Source of the DNA: Nitrospiria bacterium
Lineage (GTDB): Bacteria > Nitrospirota > CAKKRA01 > 9FT-COMBO-42-15
Assembly: GCA_919902475.1 (NCBI GenBank)
Contig: CAKKRA010000389.1
Coordinates: 1 to 5,153 of the forward strand
Direction of reading: 5' to 3'
Length of the DNA: 5,153 nt
Under the pieces are notes generated by a model. It worked only from the letters and a program-made list of their open reading frames with translations. It made no database searches and was not told the DNA's origin. Positions 1 to 5,099 of the stretch are shown one piece after another (the stretch's first letter is position 1; each line of letters opens with the position of its first letter). The position numbers and the translations under genes are program-made.

Positions 1-966
1 GAGCTCTTTTTTGAGGTTGCACTCGGTGAAAAGGGCGAGAAGGTAAAGGAGATACGGCTGAAGATGGGGGAAGGCATTGCCGGATGGGTTGCAAAGACAG
101 GAGAGTCTGTTATAATTGATGATGTGCAGAATGACCCTCGGTTCTTTAAGGGCGCTGATAAAAAATCCAGTTTTGTTACAAGGAATATGATTTGCGTGCC
201 TGTAAAGTCTGAAGGAAAGGTTATAGGCGTGCTTCAGGCTATAAACAAGCTAAAGGGCGGAAAGTTTACAAAGGATGATTTAGAGGGTTTTATTTCCCTC
301 GCGGACCAGGTTGCCATTGCAATAGAAAAGTCAAGGCTGTATCAGGAGCTGAGGGATACATTCTTTTGCGCAGCAGAGGCCCTTGCAGATGCCATTGAAA
401 AGAGGGACCCGTATACAGGAGGCCATACAAAACGTGTATTGCAGTACAGCGTGGCTATTGGAAAGTATCTTGATTTAAAAGAATCAGATCTTGAACGGTT
501 AAGGCTTGCTGCAGTTCTGCATGATATAGGAAAGATCGGCATAGAGGACAGCATCTTAAGAAAAAAGGGTAAGCTGAGCCCTGATGAATATGAAATGGTA
601 AAGAAACACCCTGTCTGGGGCGCTGAGATAATGGGTCATATAAAACAGTTAAAGGATGTTATCCCGGGTATGCGTTATCATCATGAAAGGATGGACGGCA
701 ATGGCTATCCAGATCATCTTCACGATAATGAAATTCCTATAATTGCCAAGATTATATCTGTTGCAGATACCTTTGATGCAATAACAACAGAGCGTCCTTA
801 TCAGGAGAGCCTCAGCGTAAATGTAGCCTTTAAAGAATTAAGAGGGTCTGCCGGCACCCAATTTGACAGCAGGGTTGTAGAGGCATTTTTAAAGGCATAC
901 GAAGCAGGCGATATAATTGCTGATAATATAAATAAAAAAAGTTCTTATTTATCATCATGCAAATAA
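1..966 (+). CDS. GAF domain plus HD-GYP phosphodiesterase, 5' end outside window
   Basis: The frame is open to the left edge, so the N-terminus is missing; ATG at 64 lies inside the GAF domain and is not a credible start. Residues here count from that ATG. A GAF sensor core runs to about residue 90 (PVKSEGKVIGVLQAINK near 46-62). A short helical linker follows, then a complete HD-GYP domain from about 100 to 278. The HD-GYP signature is intact: TGGH with His121, HDIGK with His153/Asp154, His182, HHE with His206/His207, the literal GYP at 214-216, and Asp235 in VADTFDA. Known HD-GYP enzymes are cytoplasmic metal-dependent phosphodiesterases that hydrolyse c-di-GMP, or cGAMP in some Deltaproteobacteria; the full ligand set suggests this one is catalytic. 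The GAF domain presumably controls activity. It ends 19 nt before the Crp-like gene and probably shares its transcript. Which dinucleotide it cleaves cannot be told from sequence. Confidence 0.93.
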   Translation, partial: ELFFEVALGEKGEKVKEIRLKMGEGIAGWVAKTGESVIIDDVQNDPRFFKGADKKSSFVTRNMICVPVKSEGKVIGVLQAINKLKGGKFTKDDLEGFISLADQVAIAIEKSRLYQELRDTFFCAAEALADAIEKRDPYTGGHTKRVLQYSVAIGKYLDLKESDLERLRLAAVLHDIGKIGIEDSILRKKGKLSPDEYEMVKKHPVWGAEIMGHIKQLKDVIPGMRYHHERMDGNGYPDHLHDNEIPIIAKIISVADTFDAITTERPYQESLSVNVAFKELRGSAGTQFDSRVVEAFLKAYEAGDIIADNINKKSSYLSSCK

Positions 967-968
967 CT

Positions 969-977
969 AAAAGGAGG
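969..977 (+). promoter_or_regulatory. strong Shine-Dalgarno for the Crp-like gene
   Basis: AAAAGGAGG lies 8 nt upstream of ATG 986, an almost ideal anti-16S match and spacing. It fixes the start of the regulator gene. It sits in the 19-nt gap after the HD-GYP stop, which has no room for an internal terminator, so the two genes are probably co-transcribed. Confidence 0.85.
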
Positions 978-985
978 AAACACCA

Positions 986-1648
986 ATGAGTAGTGGAAGC
1001 CCGTTATTTGAAAGATTTGGAAAGACCATTCCAAAGGGGACAGTCCTTTTCCATGAGGGCGATCTCGGACAGGAGATGTATATCATACAGGTCGGCAGGG
1101 TCAAGATAAGCAAGAAGGTGAGGAACATAGAAAAAACACTTTCTGTAATTGGAAAGGGCGAGTTCTTTGGCGAGATGGCCATCCTGAATGACAAGCCGAG
1201 GTCAGCTGCTGCAGAGGTTGTTGAGGACAGCGAGATACTGGTGATTGACCGAAATACCTTTGAGACAATGATAAAAGGCAACACAGAGATTGCATTAAGA
1301 ATTATTAAAAAGCTTGCCCAGAGGCTTCAGGAGGCAGACAACCAAATCGAAAATCTTTTAATAAAGGATAATACAAGCAGGCTGGTAAACCTTCTTGCCA
1401 AGATTGCAAAGGACAAGGGGATTGATACTGTAATGGGCGGCGTTGTTATTGATGCAACAACAGAGGATATGGCGAGCATGCTCGGCATGGCAAAGGAGCA
1501 GGTGGATAAGGTCATAGAGAAGATCGCAAAAAGCAGGATAATTGATATAAAACAGGGCAGGATAATTGTAACAAACAGGGAGCAGTTGAATGAGTTTATG
1601 GAATATCTTGAGAAGAAAGAGAAGTTCGGAGATATGGGTGAGGCATAA
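986..1648 (+). CDS. Crp/Fnr-family cyclic-nucleotide-binding regulator
   Basis: This 220-residue protein has the length and layout of Crp/Fnr transcription factors. An N-terminal cNMP-binding beta barrel spans about 8-95 (IPKGTVLFHEGD, then GKGEFFGEMAILNDKPRSA). A long dimerisation helix spans about 97-127, and a C-terminal winged helix about 130-205. The phosphate-binding-cassette residues are recognisable: Gly62-Glu63 and Arg72-Ser73, the positions that contact ribose and phosphate in cAMP-binding relatives. This suggests a real nucleotide ligand rather than an Fnr iron-sulfur cluster; there are no cysteines at all. The helix-turn-helix (about 157-187, TTEDMASMLGMAKEQVDKVIEKIAKSRII, split here as two helices around GMAKEQ) is divergent: the usual recognition-helix pattern with Ser/Arg after the Val is Asp/Lys here, so DNA specificity should differ from CRP. 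The start is set by an excellent ribosome binding site. It is followed 48 nt later by a phosphodiesterase-like hydrolase, which could set the level of its ligand. The family call is firm; ligand and targets are unknown. Confidence 0.9.
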   Translation: MSSGSPLFERFGKTIPKGTVLFHEGDLGQEMYIIQVGRVKISKKVRNIEKTLSVIGKGEFFGEMAILNDKPRSAAAEVVEDSEILVIDRNTFETMIKGNTEIALRIIKKLAQRLQEADNQIENLLIKDNTSRLVNLLAKIAKDKGIDTVMGGVVIDATTEDMASMLGMAKEQVDKVIEKIAKSRIIDIKQGRIIVTNREQLNEFMEYLEKKEKFGDMGEA

Positions 1649-1685
1649 TATTAATCTCTTTATGAATGTTGCAGGTGCTATCACA

Positions 1686-1691
1686 AAGGAG
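1686..1691 (+). promoter_or_regulatory. Shine-Dalgarno for the metallo-hydrolase gene
   Basis: AAGGAG, within the longer purine run 1685-1696, sits 5 nt before ATG 1697 and supports that start. The 48-nt gap after the regulator stop shows no hairpin followed by a T-run, so read-through from upstream is likely. Confidence 0.75.
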
Positions 1692-1696
1692 AGAGA

Positions 1697-2461
1697 ATGA
1701 AATTAAAGGTCTTGGGGTGTTATGGAACTGAGCTTGCAGATTATCATACAACAGGGTTTTTGATTGATAACAGCCTATTAGTAGATGCAGGGACAATTAC
1801 AACTTCAATGGGCATTGATGAGCTGGTAAAGATAAAAAATATCCTTATAAGCCATGTGCACTTTGACCATATCAAGGGCATACCGTTTCTTACTGATGTT
1901 ATATTTGGAAGGATAAAGGAACCCATTAATATCATAGGAATAAAAGAGGTAATTGAGGACTTAAAGAAACATATGCTGAATAATGTGATCTGGCCTGATT
2001 TTACAGCAATACCCCCGGATTCACCTATTATAAAGCTTAGGGTGATTAATGAAGGGGTATTTGAAAAGGTGGGTGATTTTGAGGTCAAGGCAGTAAGGGT
2101 CAACCATACAATACCAACAACAGGTTTTATTATAAGGAAAAAGAATATGTCCCTATTATACAGCAGCGATACCAAGGCAACAGAGAAGATATGGGAAGAG
2201 GCTAAGAATACAGATAGCCTGAAGGCAGTAATAATTGAGGCGTCTTTTCCAACAAGCTCCCAGAAATTGGCCGACATAAGCGGGCATTTTACGCCTGCAG
2301 ATGTAAAAAAAGAGCTTGCCAAGATAGATTCTCTGGGCATACCTGTGTACATATATCACTTAAAATCCCAGTATGATATAGAATCAATGAAAAATGAATT
2401 AAGGACTATAAAGAGCCATAGGATTATATTCCTTGAAGACGGAAGGGAGTATGAATTTTAA
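1697..2461 (+). CDS. metallo-beta-lactamase-fold hydrolase, class II cyclic-nucleotide phosphodiesterase-like
   Basis: This 254-residue soluble protein has no signal peptide and carries the complete metal-ligand set of the metallo-beta-lactamase fold. The HxHxDH motif is His53-Val-His55-Phe-Asp57-His58 (ISHVHFDHIKGIPF). Further ligands are His137 in VRVNHTIPTTGF, Asp158 in LLYSSDTKAT, and His221 in YIYHLKS. A GHFTP segment at 196-200 adds another conserved-looking His197. The HxHxDH-Ile-x-Gly pattern, the GHFTP segment and the closing His resemble class II 3',5'-cyclic-nucleotide phosphodiesterases and the related RNase Z/arylsulfatase branch. RNase Z proper is usually longer and has an exosite arm that I do not see. 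Lying directly downstream of a cyclic-nucleotide-binding regulator favours a cAMP/cGMP phosphodiesterase role, which is an inference from context. Its stop codon abuts the accD start. The fold is confident; the substrate is moderate to low. Confidence 0.85.
   Translation: MKLKVLGCYGTELADYHTTGFLIDNSLLVDAGTITTSMGIDELVKIKNILISHVHFDHIKGIPFLTDVIFGRIKEPINIIGIKEVIEDLKKHMLNNVIWPDFTAIPPDSPIIKLRVINEGVFEKVGDFEVKAVRVNHTIPTTGFIIRKKNMSLLYSSDTKATEKIWEEAKNTDSLKAVIIEASFPTSSQKLADISGHFTPADVKKELAKIDSLGIPVYIYHLKSQYDIESMKNELRTIKSHRIIFLEDGREYEF
2441..2449 (+). promoter_or_regulatory. distant ribosome binding site for accD inside the upstream gene
   Basis: GGAAGGGAG lies within the last codons of the hydrolase gene, 12 nt before the accD ATG. 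That spacing is longer than optimal. With the stop TAA (2459-2461) touching the ATG (2462), accD translation is probably coupled to termination of the upstream gene. Confidence 0.5.
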
Positions 2462-3307
2462 ATGGCATGGTTTAAAAAAGAGAAGACCCTAAAGGAGATG
2501 CCTGCTGAAAAGAAGGTAAAGATACCTGAGGGGTTATGGATAAAATGCAACAGCTGCAAAGAGATTATATACAGAAAAGAGGTTGATAACAACCATAAGG
2601 TCTGCCCAAAGTGCGGTTATCATTTCCCTATCTCTGTAGAGGAAAGAATCTCACAGCTTATTGATGAAGGCACATTTAAGGAGTTTGACGGCCATTTAAC
2701 ATCCGAAGACCCGCTGGACTTCAAGGACTCTATCAAATATAAACACCGCTTAAAAAATTACCAGAAAAAAACAGGATATAATGATGCTATAGTAATTGGA
2801 ACCGGCGCTATTGATGGCCATCAGATTGTTTTGGGCATTTTGAATTTCAGCTTCATGGGCGGCAGCATGGGCTCTGTTGTAGGCGAAAAGATTGCGCGCG
2901 CTGTAGATAAGGCAATAGAGCTGAAATTGCCCCTTATAATTGTCAGTGCGTCTGGCGGCGCAAGGATGCAGGAAGGCATCCTGTCCCTGATGCAGATGGC
3001 AAAGAGCAGCGCTGCTATCGCAAGGCTCGGCGATGCGGCTCTGCCTTTCGTTTCAATATTTACAGACCCGACATTCGGCGGGGTTACAGCAAGCTTTGCA
3101 ATGCTCGGCGATATTATTATTGCAGAGCCAAAGGCATTAATAGGATTTGCAGGACCGAGGGTCATTGAGCAGACCATCAAGCAGCAGCTTCCTGCAGGTT
3201 TTCAAAGGTCAGAATTTCTTTTTGAACACGGCATGATTGATATTATTGTTGAAAGAAAAAAGCTGAAGAGCATGCTCGCAAAGATAGTGGCTTATTTTAA
3301 GAGATAG
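2462..3307 (+). CDS. accD: acetyl-CoA carboxylase carboxyltransferase, beta subunit
   Basis: AccD pairs with AccA to form the carboxyltransferase that moves the carboxyl group from biotin on AccB to acetyl-CoA, giving malonyl-CoA, the committed step of fatty-acid synthesis in the cytoplasm. At 281 residues it is near full length. The N-terminal zinc ribbon has four cysteines, Cys29, Cys32, Cys48 and Cys51 (CNSC and CPKC). The crotonase-like core follows: FMGGSMGSVVGEK at about 131-143, the glycine-rich oxyanion segment SASGGARMQEG at 162-172, DPTFGGVTASFA at 202-213 and IGFAGPRVIEQT at 227-238. It closes with the expected segment FLFEHGMIDIIVER. Nothing is truncated. ATG 2462 directly follows the upstream TAA, which suggests translational coupling to the hydrolase. 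accA is not in the window, and folC, a frequent downstream neighbour of accD elsewhere, is absent: a repeat and a hairpin follow instead. Confidence 0.97.
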   Translation: MAWFKKEKTLKEMPAEKKVKIPEGLWIKCNSCKEIIYRKEVDNNHKVCPKCGYHFPISVEERISQLIDEGTFKEFDGHLTSEDPLDFKDSIKYKHRLKNYQKKTGYNDAIVIGTGAIDGHQIVLGILNFSFMGGSMGSVVGEKIARAVDKAIELKLPLIIVSASGGARMQEGILSLMQMAKSSAAIARLGDAALPFVSIFTDPTFGGVTASFAMLGDIIIAEPKALIGFAGPRVIEQTIKQQLPAGFQRSEFLFEHGMIDIIVERKKLKSMLAKIVAYFKR

Positions 3308-3327
3308 TTAAAAACTCAACAATCTCT

Positions 3328-3410
3328 GATTACACAGATAAAAAGCACAGATTACACAGATTAAAACTCCTTAAAAAATCTGTGTAATCGTTTTTGTAAT
3401 CTGTGAAATC
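3328..3410. repeat. large imperfect palindrome made of CACAGATTA-like words
   Basis: A left arm (3328-3362) and right arm (3377-3410) are near-complementary around a 14-nt A-rich loop. The inner 13 bp are perfect: GATTACACAGATT at 3350-3362 against AATCTGTGTAATC at 3377-3389. The outer segments GATTACACAGAT (3328-3339) and ATCTGTGAAATC (3399-3410) pair at 11 of 12 positions. Each arm is itself two copies of the same word separated by an A- or T-rich spacer. This is the architecture of a dispersed intergenic palindromic (REP/MITE-like) element. It lies between convergent genes and could form a cruciform, or an RNA hairpin in either transcript. No coding potential is seen in it. Confidence 0.8.
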
Positions 3411-3441
3411 AAGGCTGTTGGTGTTTTTTCAACAGCCTTTT
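3411..3441. terminator. hairpin terminator between convergent accD and chemoreceptor genes
   Basis: AAGGCTGTTG (3411-3420) and CAACAGCCTT (3430-3439) form a perfect 10-bp stem with a 9-nt T-rich loop. On the + strand it is followed by only four Ts (3438-3441), so it is a short-tailed intrinsic terminator candidate for the accD transcript. On the - strand the stem starts immediately after the receptor stop codon (TAA at 3442-3440), but the following bases are not a T-run, so function in that direction is less certain. Confidence 0.65.
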
Positions 3442-5053
3442 AAGACTTGAACCTCTTTACCTCTTCCCTTAACTGCTTGGCAAGGTCTGTAAGCTTCACC
3501 ACCTCAAAGTCCATAGATGTTACGCCATCCATATTCTCCACTGAAACTGTCTCTATATTGTTAATTGATTTTAATATAAGCTCGCTCTCTTTCTTCTGGT
3601 CATTGATATTCTTTAAAACAGACTGGACGCCATGCGCCATATTCTCAACTGCCTTTGAAATCTGACCGCTCCCTTTGGACTGCTCTAAGGTAGCCTTTTT
3701 TACCTGACCTGTGATATTTTTCATCTCCTCTGCAGCCTTTTCTATCCTTCTGCCGCCCTCTGCCTGCTCATGTGTGGATTTTAGGACCCTGCTTACACGT
3801 TGTGTTACATTTACCATTGAGTCTTTAATATGCTCGCTTGCCTTTGACTGATCCACAGTTGCCTTTGCTATCTGAAATATCATAGTCCTAACATCCTCTG
3901 TGCTTTTTGCAATATTTTCAAGAGCGCTTCCTGCACGGTTTGAAAGATTTACGCCTTCAAGTACACTGCTAAGTCCCTCATCCATTGCCTTAACAGCATC
4001 GTGGGTCTCTGACTGAACAGATTTTATCAATGCATCTATCTCCTTTGTTGACACAGCTGTCCTCTCAGCAAGGTTTTTTATCTCATCTGCAACAACAGCA
4101 AATCCCCTGCCGTGCTCACCTGCCTGTGCAGCTATTATCGCTGCATTCAATGCCAAAAGCGTTGTCTGCTCCGCAACCTCATTAATAACATTTAATATTT
4201 TTCCTATCTCTTTTGACTTGCTGCCAAGCCTCTTTATAACCTCTGATGATCCCTCTACAGAAATTTTTATTTTATCCATGCCCTCAATCGTTTGCGATAC
4301 AGCCTCGCTCCCTTCCTCGGCTATTTTTGAGGCCTTCTCAGAGAGGTCTGCAGAAAGCTTTGCGCTCTTTTCAACCTCTTTGATTGAGGTTATTACCTCT
4401 CCTATTGATGAAGCTGTTTCATCTGCAAGCGCAGCTAAAGACTCCACCTCATTGGACACCTCACCTATTGAATGCCCCATCTCTATAATGCTGCTTGATG
4501 TCTCATCAACAGATGAGGCTGCCTTCTCAGCATGTCTGGATACGCCATCTACAGAAGACGCCATCTCTATCAATGATGCTGATACCTCTTCTGCCATTGA
4601 AGAGAGCTCTGTCATATATTCTGCTGTCTGATTAATTGAGGCGTCCATCTGATTTAATGAGGCCGCGGTATTAGATGTGGAGATTGATTGATTCTGCGCG
4701 CCATTTGAAACCTTCTTTGAAAAATTTGATATGTTCTCCAGTGTATTGGTAATATTTCCTGATGCCTCTGCAACCTTTTTGACAATACCCTGAATTGTGC
4801 TGGCAAAGATATTGAACCACTTGGCAAGCTGGCCGATCTCGTCGTTGGTGGAGTTGGTTGAGACATCAAGCCTTTTTGTAAGGTCTGCCTCGCCTTCTGC
4901 TATATTCCTCAGCATTATAATAACCCGTTCAATGGGGCTTACAATTGCCCTTGCAATAACAATCCCCATGAATATAGCGCATCCTAAGAAAAGGGACGCT
5001 ATAGTCATAAGGGTATATCTTATCCTGCTCACACAAATTATTTCAGGACTCAT
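3440..5053 (-). CDS. methyl-accepting chemotaxis protein with HAMP, lacking a periplasmic sensor
   Basis: This 537-residue receptor reports to CheA/CheW if it joins a chemotaxis array. One hydrophobic helix lies at about residues 11-38 (TLMTIASLFLGCAIFMG). A HAMP domain follows at about 35-92 (SPIERV, then DEIGQLAKWFN). A very long signalling coiled coil runs from about 93 to 530. The tip is unmistakable at 293-325 (EQTTLLALNAA, then AGEHGRGFAVVADE). Ile307 and Gln310 occupy the positions that are Glu385 and Arg388 in E. coli Tsr. Each coiled-coil arm is roughly 210-220 residues, longer than the about 150 of the common 44-heptad class, and both arms carry internal repeats. There is no C-terminal NWETF-type CheR tether. 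An in-frame TAA lies three codons before ATG 5053, so no sensor domain or first membrane helix can be attached in this frame. The ATG lacks a good ribosome site of its own and overlaps the end of a 15-codon leader. It is either a single-helix receptor or an N-terminally damaged one. It converges on accD. Confidence 0.9.
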   Translation of the reverse strand: MSPEIICVSRIRYTLMTIASLFLGCAIFMGIVIARAIVSPIERVIIMLRNIAEGEADLTKRLDVSTNSTNDEIGQLAKWFNIFASTIQGIVKKVAEASGNITNTLENISNFSKKVSNGAQNQSISTSNTAASLNQMDASINQTAEYMTELSSMAEEVSASLIEMASSVDGVSRHAEKAASSVDETSSSIIEMGHSIGEVSNEVESLAALADETASSIGEVITSIKEVEKSAKLSADLSEKASKIAEEGSEAVSQTIEGMDKIKISVEGSSEVIKRLGSKSKEIGKILNVINEVAEQTTLLALNAAIIAAQAGEHGRGFAVVADEIKNLAERTAVSTKEIDALIKSVQSETHDAVKAMDEGLSSVLEGVNLSNRAGSALENIAKSTEDVRTMIFQIAKATVDQSKASEHIKDSMVNVTQRVSRVLKSTHEQAEGGRRIEKAAEEMKNITGQVKKATLEQSKGSGQISKAVENMAHGVQSVLKNINDQKKESELILKSINNIETVSVENMDGVTSMDFEVVKLTDLAKQLREEVKRFKS

Positions 5054-5097
5054 GGTTGCTTACTACAGCCGATGGGGTTCTTCATGGTTTGCTGCAT
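5050..5097 (-). CDS. 15-codon leader ORF overlapping the receptor start
   Basis: ATG at 5097 opens a 15-residue frame (MQQTMKNPIGCSKQP) whose TGA stop overlaps the receptor ATG as ATGA (5053-5050). It has the best ribosome binding site of the region, AAGGAG 6 nt upstream, whereas the receptor start has none. It may be a translated leader that couples ribosomes to the receptor gene. It may instead be the true receptor N-terminus separated from the rest by a single-base indel, since a one-base shift would give a short cytoplasmic tail before the membrane helix. I recognise no homologue and cannot tell from sequence whether the peptide is made. Confidence 0.4.
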   Translation of the reverse strand: MQQTMKNPIGCSKQP

Positions 5098-5099
5098 TC

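Noticed and set aside
1744..2352. 202-codon - strand open frame opposite the metallo-hydrolase
   Set aside because: The + strand frame has a complete metal-binding motif set, a good ribosome site and operon context; the antisense product has no recognisable motif.
1697..2461. Calling the hydrolase RNase Z
   Set aside because: Metal ligands are compatible, but I see no exosite arm, the length is short, and the cyclic-nucleotide-binding neighbour favours a phosphodiesterase; kept only as an alternative.
2821..3180. 119-codon - strand open frame opposite accD
   Set aside because: It lies wholly inside the conserved AccD core, so it is a shadow of that gene.
3328..3410. CRISPR array from the repeated ATTACACAGAT words
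   Set aside because: Copies are in inverted pairs with very short spacers of A or T, not direct repeats separated by unique spacers of constant length.
4218..4631. 137-codon + strand open frame opposite the receptor
   Set aside because: It is antisense to the repetitive Ser/Glu/Ala-rich coiled coil; its Ser- and Ile-rich composition is what the reverse complement of those codons gives, and it has no domain or ribosome site.
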